Source of the DNA: Comamonas terrigena NBRC 13299
GTDB taxonomy: Bacteria > Pseudomonadota > Gammaproteobacteria > Burkholderiales > Burkholderiaceae_C
DNA: 64,000 bases
Assembly (NCBI RefSeq): GCF_006740045.1
Contig: NZ_AP019749.1
Span: 4,607,001 to 4,671,000, forward strand
Direction of reading: 5' to 3'
Made by a program: the position numbers and the translations under genes. Each line of letters begins with the position of its first letter. The stretch's first letter is position 1. Shown piece after piece: positions 1 through 8,949 of this stretch. Below the pieces are notes generated by a model that worked only from the letters and a program-made list of their open reading frames with translations, was not told the DNA's origin and did not search any database.

Positions 1-350
1 GCGGCCAGCAGCCGGGCGGCAATGCCCTGGCCGGCCAGGGCCGGGTCCACGGCCATATCGTGCAGGTAGAGCACACTGGCCTGAGGCTGGGCATCGAATT
101 CGCCCTGCAGCGGCGTGATCTTGCCGGGGTGCGACCAGTACGCCGCCAGATAGGCCACCACCTGCCCCCCCAGCTCGGCCGCCCAGGAACACTGGTGCGG
201 CGCCTGCAGGCGCCGGGTGAACACGGCAGCACCTTCGACATAGTCCGCGCCATAGCACAGCGCCTGGATGCGCAGCACCGCCGCTACGTCGGCCACAGAC
301 AGGCCGCGCACATGCAGGGAATCGGTCGGAGAAGAAGCCGCGGAAGCCAT
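1..350 (-). CDS. GNAT-family N-acetyltransferase, 3' end cut by window edge
   Basis: About 116 residues are visible, read from an ATG at 348-350; the C-terminus lies outside the window. The segment LHDMAVDPALAGQGIAARLL is the typical GNAT motif A, with the Q-x-x-G-x-A acetyl-CoA pyrophosphate loop. It would transfer an acetyl group from acetyl-CoA to an unknown amine. The substrate cannot be inferred. It lies 89 bp downstream of the HD-GYP gene on the same strand and may be at the end of that transcript. Confidence 0.8.
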   Translation of the reverse strand, partial: MASAASSPTDSLHVRGLSVADVAAVLRIQALCYGADYVEGAAVFTRRLQAPHQCSWAAELGGQVVAYLAAYWSHPGKITPLQGEFDAQPQASVLYLHDMAVDPALAGQGIAARLLA

Positions 351-439
351 GTCCCTATTATCGGCAGACCGCTGCCGGCGTGCCGGTACGTGGCACAGAG
401 CCCTTCACCGCGCCCTGGCGCGGGCGGCCGGCCCCCTGC

Positions 440-1462
440 TCAATCGCCCCACTGGATGCGCACTTCCTCGATCACGGGGCGCAGCGTCATGAACTGCGCC
501 ACCAGCGCCGGGTCGAAATGGCGGCCTGACTGTTCCTGCAGATAGGCCAGGGCATCGTCCACGCTCCAGGCCGCCTTGTAGGGGCGCACCGTGGTCAGCG
601 CATCGAACACATCGGCCACCGCCACAATGCGCGCCTCCAGCGGAATCGCCAGGCCCGCCAGCCCCTGCGGGTAGCCGGAACCGTCCCATTTTTCGTGGTG
701 GGTCAGGGCGATGGTGCGTGCCATCTGCAGCATGGGAAACGCATGCTCGCCAATGATTTCGGCGCCCACCTGCGGGTGGGTGCGCATGATGGCCCATTCC
801 CGTTCGTCCAGCGCGCCGGGCTTGAGCAGCACCGCATCGGGAATGCCGATCTTGCCCACATCGTGCATGGGCGCCGCGTTGAACAGATCGTCCACCCAGT
901 CCGGCCCGCAGCCCAGCGCCTGGGCCAGGGCCCTGGCATACAGGCTCATGCGGATCACATGCTTGCCGGTCTCGTTGTCCTTGTACTCGGCCGCACGGCC
1001 CAGGCGCTGCACGATCTGCAGCCGCGAGGCGTGCAGCTCTTCCGCTCGCACCAGGGACAGATGGGTGCGCACCCGGGCGCGCACCACGGGCGCACGCACC
1101 GGCTTGACAATGTAGTCCACCGCGCCCAGGGCAAAGCCACGCTCCTCGTCCGCACTGTCGGACAGGGCACTGACAAAGATCACCGGGATGGCCGCCGTGC
1201 GCGCATCGGCCTTGAGCTGCTCGCAGACGGTGTAGCCATCCATGCCCGGCATCATCACGTCCAGCAGGATCAGATCGGGCTTTTGCTGCGCCAGTTGCAG
1301 CGCCTTGGCGCCATCGGTGGCAAACAGCAGCCGGTACTCGTCCTGCAGCACCTGGCGCAGCACATGCAGATTGGTGGGTTCATCGTCCACCACCAGCAGG
1401 CGCTTGCGCTGGTCGGTGGGGGCCTGCGGGGCCGCAGGCCGGGGGGCTACGCGAGTGTCCAT
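440..1462 (-). CDS. HD-GYP response regulator (c-di-GMP phosphodiesterase type)
   Basis: A 340-residue two-domain protein. Residues ~20-135 are a receiver with acidic pair D26/D27, phosphoacceptor D68 ([10 protein letters not shown]) and K120. Residues ~150-335 are an HD-GYP domain with H200/D201 (MHDVGKIG) and [11 protein letters not shown] at 255-265, so the metal-binding and GYP signatures are intact. The family hydrolyses cyclic di-GMP under control of receiver phosphorylation (RpfG type). The ATG at 1460-1462, preceded by AAGAAAC, is chosen over an upstream in-frame start. The gene overlaps the 3' end of the hybrid kinase gene by 16 bp, so the two are probably translationally coupled and the kinase is the likely phosphodonor. 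Confidence 0.93.
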   Translation of the reverse strand: MDTRVAPRPAAPQAPTDQRKRLLVVDDEPTNLHVLRQVLQDEYRLLFATDGAKALQLAQQKPDLILLDVMMPGMDGYTVCEQLKADARTAAIPVIFVSALSDSADEERGFALGAVDYIVKPVRAPVVRARVRTHLSLVRAEELHASRLQIVQRLGRAAEYKDNETGKHVIRMSLYARALAQALGCGPDWVDDLFNAAPMHDVGKIGIPDAVLLKPGALDEREWAIMRTHPQVGAEIIGEHAFPMLQMARTIALTHHEKWDGSGYPQGLAGLAIPLEARIVAVADVFDALTTVRPYKAAWSVDDALAYLQEQSGRHFDPALVAQFMTLRPVIEEVRIQWGD

Positions 1463-4400
1463 TGTTTCTTCAGGGCATGGGCGCATTCCAGCGCACGGTC
1501 AAAATCAAACGCGTCCACGGCTTCCTGCAGCGGCTGGATGTCGAGGGACGACGCATGCTGCTGCAGCGCATCCAGCGCATCCGAGGCCAGCTCGCCGCCT
1601 TGCAGCGCGGCAATGGTTTCATCCAGCCAGTACTGCAGCTGCGCGGCCGGCACGTCGGCAGCGGCTTGCACCGGGGCCGCGGGTGCGGCCGCGGTGTCCT
1701 GCTGCGCCAGCAGGCCGTCCAGGTGCGCCAGCGCCGGTGGCAGATCGCGCAGCTGACGGTCTGCCAGGGCCACATCGCGGCTGCGGGCCGCGCCTTCCAG
1801 CGTGGCGGCCATGGTGTAGAGCGTGTTCAGCGCCAGATTGCCCGCAGCGCCACGCATGCGGTGGGCGGCGGCGGCCAGCTCGACCCAGTCTTCGGCATCG
1901 CGCAGCGACTGCAGGCGCAGCGCCTGGCCCGGCTGGTCCTTGGCAAAACGGCGCAGGGCACGCAGCAGGCTGTCCATGCTGCCCCAGCGCTGCAAGCCGG
2001 CTGGCCAGTCGATCACATGGGTGTTGGCCATGGCTTCTCGCTGCTGGCTGCTGGTGGCAGGGACGGCCGCCTTCAGCTGGGCATCGAGCTTCAGCACCCG
2101 GGTCATTTCGGCATACAGCTTGGGCAGCTCCAGCGGCTTGGCGGCAAAGCCGTCCATGCCGGCCGCAGCGGCGGCGCGGCGGTCTTCTTCCAGCACGCTG
2201 GCCGACAGCGCCACGATGGGCACCGGAGTGCGCTGCTGCGCCACCTCCCAGGCACGGATGGCGCGCGCGGCCTCCAGCCCGTCCATGCCCGGCATCTGCA
2301 GGTCCATCAGCACCAGGTCGTAAGCGTTCTGCTGGAACAGCGCCACGGCTTCGCGGCCATCACCGGCCAGGGTCACCCGGTGGTGGGACTTGCGCAGGTG
2401 TATGTCCAGCAGCTCCAGGTTTTCCGGCACATCATCGGCCGCCAGCACCCGCAGCGAAGGCAGTTCGCCATAGCTGCGTGCACTTTGCACATCCACATGC
2501 TGGCCCGGCGGCAACGGAAGGATCACACGGAAGCTGCTGCCCTGGCCCAGGGTGCTTTCGACTTCGATGCGGCCGCCCATCAGTTCTGCCAGCTGGCGCG
2601 AGATGGTGGTGCCCAGCCCGGTGCCGCCGTACTGGCGGGTGGTCGAGGCATCCGCCTGGGCGAAAGGGTCAAAGATGCGGCGGATCTGCTCCGGCGCAAT
2701 ACCGATGCCGGTGTCCTGCACCGCCATGCACAACCGGCCGTCCAGATAGTCCACCAGCACGGTCACGCCGCCGCTCTCCGTGAACTTGATGGCATTGCCC
2801 ACCAGGTTCACCAGGATCTGCTGCACACGCAGCGCGTCGCCCACCAGATAGTGCGGTACCTCGCGGTCGAAATCGAGCCGCAGGAACAGCTTCTTCCTGT
2901 CGGCATTGATGCGCAGCGACGCCAGGATCTGCTCGCACAGTTCGCGCGGGCTGAAAGACGCCTGCTCCAGCAGCACCGCCCCCTTGTCCAGCTTGGCTGT
3001 GTCCAGAATGTCGTTGAGCAGCCGCAGCATGGAGCGCGCCGAGTAGTGCACCGTGCTCAGATAGCGCGACTGCTGGGGTTGCAGCGGCGTGTCCAGCAGC
3101 GCCTCGGTAAAGCCGATGATGGCATTCATGGGCGTGCGGATCTCATGGCTCATATTGGCCAGGAATGTGCTGCGCGCCGCGGCCGCGGCTTCGGCATGCT
3201 CCTTGGCCAAGAGCAGTTCCTGCTCCATCTTGCGCCGCCCCGTCAGGTCGGTGATCAGCTGCACGATCTTGGACGGCTGCCCCCCTGCATCGAGGATGGG
3301 GTTGTAGCTGCTCTGCACCCACAGCAGGCGCCCGCCCTGGCCCACATGCTGGTACTCGCCGGCATCCGGCTTGCCGCTGCGCAGCTGGCCCCACAGCTGC
3401 ATGTAGCTGGCGTCGGCCACATGCTCAGGCGGGCACAGCAGGCGGTGGAACTTGCCCACCACCTCCTCGGCGCTGTAGCCAAACAGCTGGCAGAAGTTGT
3501 CGTTGACGGCCGTGATGCGGCCCGCCAGGTCATACTCCACCACGGCCAACGCGCTGTTGATGGCATTCATCGTGCCTTCGAACTCGGCATTGCGGGTCTT
3601 GAGCGCGGTGTTGTCCATCAGCACGCCGTCGACATACTGCAGCACGCCATCGGCGCCATAGATGCCACGCGCGCTCTCGGTCACCCAGCGCACGCCGCCA
3701 TCGCGGTGCAGGATGCGGTACTCCACCGTGTAGGGCTCACTGCGCGCCAGCGCATCGTTCACCTGGTGCCAGAACGCCTGGGCATCGTCAGGGTGCACGA
3801 TGTCGGTGAAACGGATGCGCTGGTCCAGGAAGTCTTCGGCCGGCCAGCCCGACAGGGACTCCACCGCACCGCCCAGAAACAGCGGTGAGCCGGCCTCGCC
3901 CAGCTGGCGGCGGAAGGTCACCCCCGGCAGATTGCTGATCAGCGTGCGGTGCTGCTTTTCGCTGCGGCGCACGGCTTCCTCCATCTGCTTGCGGCTGCGG
4001 ATATCGGTCAGAAAACCCACGAACAGCGGCATGCCAGGCAGCGGGACGCGCCCCAGGGCCAGGCGCACGTCGACCAGAGAGCCGTCCTTGTGCAGGGCCG
4101 TCACCTCGCGGCCCACGCCAATGATGCTGGAGTGGCCGGTATCGATGTGGCGGCGCAGGTAGTTGTCGTGCTCGCGCTGCATGGGCTGGGGCATCAGCAT
4201 GCTGACGTTCTTGCCGATCACCTCCTGCGCCGTCCAGCCCAGCAGGCGCTCTGCCGCCCCGTTGAAGGAGCTGATCAGGCCATTGCCTTCGATCATGATG
4301 ATGGCGTCTACCGCCGTATCCACCACGGCGCGCAGGCGGGATTCGCTGCGTTTGATGTCATGGAAGAACTGGCGGTAGCGCAGGCCCACATTCAGCGCGA

Positions 4401-5118
4401 TGACCAGCAGGCTGAGCAGCAGCACAAAGCCGCTCAGTCCGGCCACCAGGCCCAGATGGGTGCCGGAGTCGGCCGTGGCCTGCGCCGGCAGCGGATCGGT
4501 GTAGCGAATGGCCCCCATGGCCGTGTAGTGCATGCCGGCAATGGCACAGCCCATGATGGAGCCGCCCAGCAGCGTGGGCCACAGACGCCGGCCGCTGTAT
4601 GCCAGGCGAAAGCGCACGGCCAGCGCGGCTGCAGCCAGCAGCACGCTCACCGCCACCGCCAGGAACACACCCAGGGGCGCGTAGCGCATGATGTCGCGCA
4701 GGCTGGACGCGGCCATGCCGATGAAATGCATGCTGCCGATGGCCACGCCCATCAGCACGGCCGACAGCCACAGCCGGCGTACGGAGATCGCTTCGCGCAT
4801 CATCACGCGCAGCGCCAGCCATGAGGCCAGCAGCGCCGGCAAGGTGGACAGCAGCGTGATCCAGGGATCGAAGTCATTCTGGGCACAGGGCAGATAGGCC
4901 AGCATGCCGACGAAATGCATGCTCCAGATGCCGCCCCCCATGGCCAGGGCACCGGTACTCAGCGCGGTGGTGCGCGCCCAGCGGTGCTGGCTGCGGCGCG
5001 CCATGACGGCCATCTGCAGCGCCATCATGGACGACAGCACCGCAATCGCCACCGAAACCGCCACCAGCAGCGGGTCCATCCAGGTCCACAGCGGAGGGGA
5101 AAAGCCCTCGCCGTGCAT
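1447..5118 (-). CDS. MHYT-PAS hybrid sensor histidine kinase with receiver and Hpt domains
   Basis: About 1223 residues. The N-terminus is an integral-membrane MHYT domain with repeated MHFVGM (~67), MHFIGM (~130) and MHYTAM (~195) motifs in hydrophobic helices; in this family they are proposed to bind metal and sense gases or redox. Three PAS domains follow (~265-640), then a HisKA H-box ([11 protein letters not shown]), a HATPase with N, G1 and G2 boxes ([25 protein letters not shown]), a receiver ([14 protein letters not shown]) and a C-terminal Hpt domain ([11 protein letters not shown]). It thus carries the whole phosphorelay. The start is uncertain: ATG 5116-5118 places the first helix as usual for MHYT proteins, but an ATG at 5211 and a GTG at 5259 are also in frame. 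It is followed by the overlapping HD-GYP gene. Confidence 0.93.
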   Translation of the reverse strand: MHGEGFSPPLWTWMDPLLVAVSVAIAVLSSMMALQMAVMARRSQHRWARTTALSTGALAMGGGIWSMHFVGMLAYLPCAQNDFDPWITLLSTLPALLASWLALRVMMREAISVRRLWLSAVLMGVAIGSMHFIGMAASSLRDIMRYAPLGVFLAVAVSVLLAAAALAVRFRLAYSGRRLWPTLLGGSIMGCAIAGMHYTAMGAIRYTDPLPAQATADSGTHLGLVAGLSGFVLLLSLLVIALNVGLRYRQFFHDIKRSESRLRAVVDTAVDAIIMIEGNGLISSFNGAAERLLGWTAQEVIGKNVSMLMPQPMQREHDNYLRRHIDTGHSSIIGVGREVTALHKDGSLVDVRLALGRVPLPGMPLFVGFLTDIRSRKQMEEAVRRSEKQHRTLISNLPGVTFRRQLGEAGSPLFLGGAVESLSGWPAEDFLDQRIRFTDIVHPDDAQAFWHQVNDALARSEPYTVEYRILHRDGGVRWVTESARGIYGADGVLQYVDGVLMDNTALKTRNAEFEGTMNAINSALAVVEYDLAGRITAVNDNFCQLFGYSAEEVVGKFHRLLCPPEHVADASYMQLWGQLRSGKPDAGEYQHVGQGGRLLWVQSSYNPILDAGGQPSKIVQLITDLTGRRKMEQELLLAKEHAEAAAAARSTFLANMSHEIRTPMNAIIGFTEALLDTPLQPQQSRYLSTVHYSARSMLRLLNDILDTAKLDKGAVLLEQASFSPRELCEQILASLRINADRKKLFLRLDFDREVPHYLVGDALRVQQILVNLVGNAIKFTESGGVTVLVDYLDGRLCMAVQDTGIGIAPEQIRRIFDPFAQADASTTRQYGGTGLGTTISRQLAELMGGRIEVESTLGQGSSFRVILPLPPGQHVDVQSARSYGELPSLRVLAADDVPENLELLDIHLRKSHHRVTLAGDGREAVALFQQNAYDLVLMDLQMPGMDGLEAARAIRAWEVAQQRTPVPIVALSASVLEEDRRAAAAAGMDGFAAKPLELPKLYAEMTRVLKLDAQLKAAVPATSSQQREAMANTHVIDWPAGLQRWGSMDSLLRALRRFAKDQPGQALRLQSLRDAEDWVELAAAAHRMRGAAGNLALNTLYTMAATLEGAARSRDVALADRQLRDLPPALAHLDGLLAQQDTAAAPAAPVQAAADVPAAQLQYWLDETIAALQGGELASDALDALQQHASSLDIQPLQEAVDAFDFDRALECAHALKKQWTLA

Positions 5119-5325
5119 GAAAAACAGGTCCAAGATCACGATGAAGGCAGCAGAGGCTGTGGTTCGTCCAGAAAACGGTGGCGATGGCCGGCGAAGATGG
5201 CCAGAGGCCATTGCACTGCAAGCAGGCCCATGCTGACATGCCCGGACCGGTTGCTGCACAAAGTTTCACAAATTCCCGCACACCCCATTCGGTCCAAGGC
5301 CATGCCGGCGGGCAATTGATAGCTT

Positions 5326-5353
5326 CAATCAATCATTTATAGCATTTTGATTG
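5326..5353. promoter_or_regulatory. AT-rich inverted repeat upstream of the DUF2061 gene
   Basis: Perfect 7-bp arms CAATCAA (5326-5332) and TTGATTG (5347-5353) are separated by 14 bp in an unusually AT-rich stretch. TTGATA at ~5317 and TATAG at ~5338 could be weak -35/-10 elements. An operator is possible but no regulator is identified. Confidence 0.3.
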
Positions 5354-5378
5354 GATTTATATTTGATGGTGCCCTACC

Positions 5379-5864
5379 ATGACCACACGGTTCGCTGGTG
5401 ATGCGGACCGCGTGCCTTTTCCCCTCTTTGCCGACACCGCCATGACCTGTATCCACCGTTTGATCGACCACCACCAGACCAGCTTGCGCAAGACCGCCAG
5501 CTACTATCTGGTGCACATCGTGGTGGCCGCAGCGGTCGCCTATGCCGTCACCGGCAGCCTGCACACCGCGCTGGCGCTGAGCCTGCTGGAGCCCACGGTA
5601 CAGGCGGTGGCCTTCTTTTTTCATGACAAGGCCTGGGAACGGACCACGGCGTTCCGGGCACGCACCCTGGTCAAGACCGGCAGCTACTACCTGCTGCACA
5701 TCGGCGTGGCGTCGATGGTGGCCTACACCGTCACCGGCAGCTGGATCCAGGCCCTGACGCTGAGCCTGCTGGAGCCCACCGTACAGATGATCTTCTTCTA
5801 CCTGCACGAAAAGCTGTGGGAACGCCGCGCCCTGCGCCTGCAGCAGACCGTTTCCGCCGCCTGA
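5379..5864 (+). CDS. Duplicated DUF2061 membrane protein
   Basis: 161 residues with two tandem DUF2061 units. Unit 1 begins KTASYYLVH and contains SLLEPTVQAVAFF; unit 2 begins KTGSYYLLH and contains SLLEPTVQMIFFY. Each unit has two hydrophobic helices and ends in (D/E)K-x-WER, so four transmembrane segments are expected. DUF2061 has no established function. The start is uncertain: an ATG at 5442 would give 140 residues, and neither start has a good Shine-Dalgarno. The AT-rich upstream region (5315-5365) probably carries the promoter. Confidence 0.8.
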   Translation: MTTRFAGDADRVPFPLFADTAMTCIHRLIDHHQTSLRKTASYYLVHIVVAAAVAYAVTGSLHTALALSLLEPTVQAVAFFFHDKAWERTTAFRARTLVKTGSYYLLHIGVASMVAYTVTGSWIQALTLSLLEPTVQMIFFYLHEKLWERRALRLQQTVSAA

Positions 5865-5890
5865 GCCCGCTGTCCACGATCGGAGTCGCC

Positions 5891-5965
5891 ATGTCCCACG
5901 CCATCCGCACCCAGTTTCGCCATTGGCTGACGCAGCGCCTGGCGCACTGGGCCTGCGCGCTGTGA
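5891..5965 (+). CDS. Possible 24-residue small protein
   Basis: A short reading frame starting ATG-TCC-CAC with CGGAG seven bases upstream, 26 bp after the DUF2061 stop. The peptide is basic and Trp/His-containing (starts MSHAIRTQFRHWL) and would form an amphipathic helix. It could be a real co-transcribed small protein or chance; only the spacing and ribosome-binding site support it. Confidence 0.3.
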   Translation: MSHAIRTQFRHWLTQRLAHWACAL

Positions 5966-5991
5966 CGCAGGCGGCCTGCGGGCAGGCATGC

Positions 5992-6025
5992 AAAAGCCCG
6001 CCGGGCAGGGACACCGGGCGGGCTT
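5992..6025 (-). terminator. Rho-independent terminator for the flagellar-rod-like gene
   Basis: On the minus strand AAGCCCGCC pairs with GGCGGGCTT across a short loop and is followed by TTTT, 20 bp after the stop of the gene at 6045. The symmetric arms may also slow + strand transcripts from the DUF2061 gene. Confidence 0.8.
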
Positions 6026-6044
6026 GCCGTGCCTTAAACGCCGC

Positions 6045-6341
6045 TCAGGCGCGTTCGTCCAGCAGGGCGCCTTGCATGCGGTCGTTGGTGCGCAGCACCT
6101 GCAGATTGGCCAGATAGGCGTAACTGGCGCTGATCTGTTCGACGGCTTCCTGCTCCAGCGCCACGCCTTGCTGGCCGCGCACAGTCTGCGCCGTCACCCC
6201 ACCTTCGGGCACGGCCTGCTGCGCCACCTGCTGGCGGCGGAAACCTTCCGTCTGCTGGTTGGCCACGTTGTGGGCCGAGGCGTTCAAGCGCTGCTGTGCT
6301 GCCTGCAAGCCGGACTGGGCAATGGATGCGATGGCGCTCAT
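6045..6341 (-). CDS. Small flagellar basal-body rod-like protein
   Basis: 98 residues. The N-terminus carries the flagellar rod/hook signature (SGLQAAQQRLNASAHNVANQ, then T-x-GFRRQ), and the C-terminus (NLQVLRTNDRMQGALLDERA) resembles the C-terminal helix that packs with it in FlgB/FlgC-type axial proteins. It is shorter than FlgC (~135) and no other flagellar gene is near, so its assembly role is unknown. Such orphan rod-like proteins occur in Comamonadaceae. Confidence 0.75.
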   Translation of the reverse strand: MSAIASIAQSGLQAAQQRLNASAHNVANQQTEGFRRQQVAQQAVPEGGVTAQTVRGQQGVALEQEAVEQISASYAYLANLQVLRTNDRMQGALLDERA

Positions 6342-6968
6342 GCCGCTCTCCTACCGAAGTGATGAAGCAAGATCAAGATGGCGAAAGCATGCCACGGCGG
6401 CGCCATTTCGGCCAGCCCGGCGGCACCGGCCTGCGGCAGACTACACCTCGGGACAAACTGTGGACAAGCACCATGAAACCCGCCTGATGGTGTGCACAAG
6501 CTGTGGCAGAGCGGTGGATGCCCCCTGTACCATGGGATTTCTCCGTTGGTTTCCGGCCATTTCGGTCATTTCTGCCGTTTGCGCGAAAAAACCGCCACCG
6601 CAGGGAATTTTTTCCGCCGTGCAGGGTCTACCGTTCGTCACACCGCTGTCATGGCGGGCCGCCACACTGGCGGCGTCCGCACGGTTTTTCCGTTGGCTGG
6701 CAGTTTTGTTTCCTTGTGGCTCTTTCAGGGCTACTTTATGGCCGCCCCCTGGGGCGGCTTTTTTTTGCTTCGCTGGTGGCCAGCCTGCTGGATGCTGCAC
6801 CACCGCCCAGGTGATCTCGGACACCCCTGCCCCAGGGTGAACGAAGGCATGGCGCCGCCCCCTGCAGCCTGTGGATAAAGCTGGGCACAAGCCTGTGCGC
6901 AGACCTGTAGAAACTGTGTCCTTCTGTGGACAAGCCTTCCGCTGCCGCGCAGACAGGGTGCAGCAGCG
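6342..6968. other. Gene-free 627-bp stretch with DnaA-box-like sequences
   Basis: No convincing coding frame on either strand. It contains four 9-mers close to the DnaA box: TGTGGACAA (6459-6467), TGTGCACAA (6491-6499), TGTGGATAA (6870-6878, exact complement of TTATCCACA) and TGTGGACAA (6925-6933). A strong + strand terminator at 6741-6766 has no recognised gene upstream. Base composition is less GC-rich between 6540 and 6770. Confidence 0.5.
6741..6766 (+). terminator. Strong orphan Rho-independent terminator
   Basis: GCCGCCCC (6741-6748) and GGGGCGGC (6751-6758) form a perfect stem followed by eight T residues. The nearest + strand gene upstream is more than 700 bp away, beyond an opposing gene, so it probably ends an unrecognised + strand transcript, possibly a small RNA. 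Confidence 0.8.
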
Positions 6969-7988
6969 CTATGCCGCGCCCTCCCCACCATGGGCGGCCA
7001 CCAGACAGTCGATGAAGGCCTGGGCCGCACGGCTGGGCTGGGGCGAAAGCCGCCACATCGCCACAAACTGGCAGTCGTAGTGAAAGCGCGCCGGCGCCAC
7101 CGCCTGCAGGCGGCCTGCCGCTTCCAGCGCCTGGGCGTAATGGTCGGGTAGAAAGCCCAGGTAGCAGCCCGACAGGATCAGCGTGGCAATTGCCTCCTGG
7201 TCAAAGCCTGTGGCCTTGCGCGGCAGGTGCGCACGGTGGCTCAGCTCCATGTTCGGGGAATGCTCGCCCAGCCCCGCAAACGGGTAGTGGCGCAGCCCCT
7301 CCCAGTCCAGATCGCCATGGTGGGCGCCATACAGCGGGTGGCCGGCGGCGCAGTACAGCTGCATGTGTTCGGCAAACAGGTCGCGGTAGACCAGGCTGGC
7401 CGAGGCCCGGTGCGCCGGAATGATGCCCACCTGAAAGCGCCCGTCCATCAGCCCGCGTTCGATGGTGTTGATGCTGCTGACATGCAGCTGCAGATTCACT
7501 TCGGGCGCCTGGCGGTGGAAGGCACGGATGGCGGCGTCCAGGTGGGCCGCCGGGTTGGTGACGGTCTTGTCGAACACCGCCACCTCCAGGTTGCCGCCCA
7601 TGCGGTCGTGGATGTCGTCGATCTGGCTGCGGAACAGGTCCACGCCGCCCAGCAACTGCAGCGTGGCCTCATACACCTTCAGCCCTTCAGCGGTGGTGGC
7701 GAACCCGGCACGCCCGCGCCGGCACAGCACCAGGCCCAGCCGTTCTTCCAGGTCTTTCATGTGGCGGCTGAGGGTGGAGGCGCTGATGTTCAGCTCCAGT
7801 TCGGCGGCCGACATGCCGCCGCACTCCACCACACTCTTGAAAATGCGCAGCAGGCGCAGGTCCATATCGCTGAGCTGGCCCAGCACCGCGCGGGCACGGG
7901 CCATGGACGCGGGCACGGGAGCGCCCGTGGGGGCGGCAGCGGAAACGGGTGCAGAAATGCGAGCAGGCCGTGACGTCATGGCAAGCAT
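6969..7988 (-). CDS. LysR-family transcriptional regulator
   Basis: 339 residues. The winged-helix domain starts around residue 40 (MDLRLLRIFKSVVECGGMSA; STLSRHMKDLEERLG) and is followed by a LysR effector-binding domain. The ~40-residue Ala/Pro-rich leader is unusual, and an internal ATG at 7904 would give a more typical length. It is divergent from the LysE-type exporter gene, the classical arrangement in which a LysR protein controls an amino-acid exporter. It might also influence the aminotransferase/dehydrogenase genes beyond. The effector is unknown. Confidence 0.9.
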   Translation of the reverse strand: MLAMTSRPARISAPVSAAAPTGAPVPASMARARAVLGQLSDMDLRLLRIFKSVVECGGMSAAELELNISASTLSRHMKDLEERLGLVLCRRGRAGFATTAEGLKVYEATLQLLGGVDLFRSQIDDIHDRMGGNLEVAVFDKTVTNPAAHLDAAIRAFHRQAPEVNLQLHVSSINTIERGLMDGRFQVGIIPAHRASASLVYRDLFAEHMQLYCAAGHPLYGAHHGDLDWEGLRHYPFAGLGEHSPNMELSHRAHLPRKATGFDQEAIATLILSGCYLGFLPDHYAQALEAAGRLQAVAPARFHYDCQFVAMWRLSPQPSRAAQAFIDCLVAAHGGEGAA

Positions 7989-8155
7989 TAGAGCAAGTTT
8001 TGCACCAGCGGCCTAGACGGCGACCTCCCCCCGCCACCAGGCCATGTGCTCTCGCCCTGGGGCAGGCCTTGCGCATCCGTTACAGCAGGGCCGCCGCAGC
8101 GCTGGTGTAATCGGCTCCAGCGCACGCCGTGCGCCCTGCCCTCCTGCTGCCCGCC

Positions 8156-8791
8156 ATGATTCCTGTCCACGATCTGCTGGTGTTTGCCGGCGCCTCCCTG
8201 CTGCTGGTGCTCACGCCCGGCCCGAACATGCTGTACCTGATCTCGCGCTCCATCTGCCAGGGGCGCACGGCCGGCGTGACGTCGCTGGCCGGTGTGGTGC
8301 TGGGCTTTTTTGTGCACATGCTGGCCGCCAGCCTGGGGGTCACCGCCCTGTTCATGGCCGTGCCCATGGCGTTCGAGGCACTGAAGTGGGCCGGCGCCGC
8401 CTACCTGCTGTGGATGGCCTGGCAGGCGCTGCGCCCGGGCGGCGCCTCGCCCTTCGAGCAGACCACCACGCTGCCGCCCGAGTCGCCGCGCAGGCTGTTT
8501 GCCATGGGCCTGTTCACCAGCATCCTCAACCCCAAGGTGGCAATCTTCTATCTATCCATCTTCCCGCAGTTCGTCAGCGCCGAGCATGGCCCGGTGTTCT
8601 GGCAGAGCGTGACGCTGGGCATGGTCCAGATCACCACCAGCTTCAGCGTCAACCTGTTGATCACGCTGTTTGCCGCACGCATTGCGATCTGGTTCAAGGA
8701 CAACCCGCACTGGCTGCGCGCCCAGAAATGGGTCATGGGCACGGTGCTGGCCGGGCTGGCGGTGCGCCTGGCCATGGAACAGCGCCGCTAG
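8156..8791 (+). CDS. LysE/RhtB-family amino-acid exporter
   Basis: 211 residues with about six hydrophobic segments and the LysE family signature near the N-terminus (LLLVLTPGPNMLYLISRS) plus GLFTSILNPKVAIFYLSIFP in the middle. The family exports amino acids across the inner membrane. ATG 8156 places the first helix properly; an upstream GTG (8129) is less likely. Divergent from the LysR gene and just upstream of the beta-alanine catabolic pair. Confidence 0.9.
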   Translation: MIPVHDLLVFAGASLLLVLTPGPNMLYLISRSICQGRTAGVTSLAGVVLGFFVHMLAASLGVTALFMAVPMAFEALKWAGAAYLLWMAWQALRPGGASPFEQTTTLPPESPRRLFAMGLFTSILNPKVAIFYLSIFPQFVSAEHGPVFWQSVTLGMVQITTSFSVNLLITLFAARIAIWFKDNPHWLRAQKWVMGTVLAGLAVRLAMEQRR

Positions 8792-8846
8792 GCGCGGCAG
8801 ACAGACCCCGGGCCACCCCGCTGCCTGCGGAATGCGCAGGCCCATT

Positions 8847-8895
8847 ACTTGCGCTATTTCACAAGTAAACATGGGTTTACGGCTATTCAAGAAAA
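8847..8895. promoter_or_regulatory. Putative operator region before the aminotransferase gene
   Basis: GTAAAC (8865-8870) and GTTTAC (8875-8880) form a perfect dyad with a 4-bp spacer; a second dyad ACTTG/CAAGT spans 8847-8866. The sequence GCTATT is repeated on both sides. The aminotransferase start lies 70 bp downstream, so a regulator site is plausible. Confidence 0.45.
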
Positions 8896-8949
8896 CGTGG
8901 ACCGCTCCAACAATGGATTGCATACCGATCCCCCTGCCTGGAGCCTCCC

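Noticed and set aside
1462..3888. 808-codon + strand frame opposite the hybrid kinase gene
   Set aside because: No domain and biased composition, while the minus strand encodes a complete multi-domain kinase.
6492..6878. 128-codon + strand frame in the gene-free region
   Set aside because: Runs straight through the strong terminator at 6741-6766, has no ribosome-binding site and no recognisable domain.
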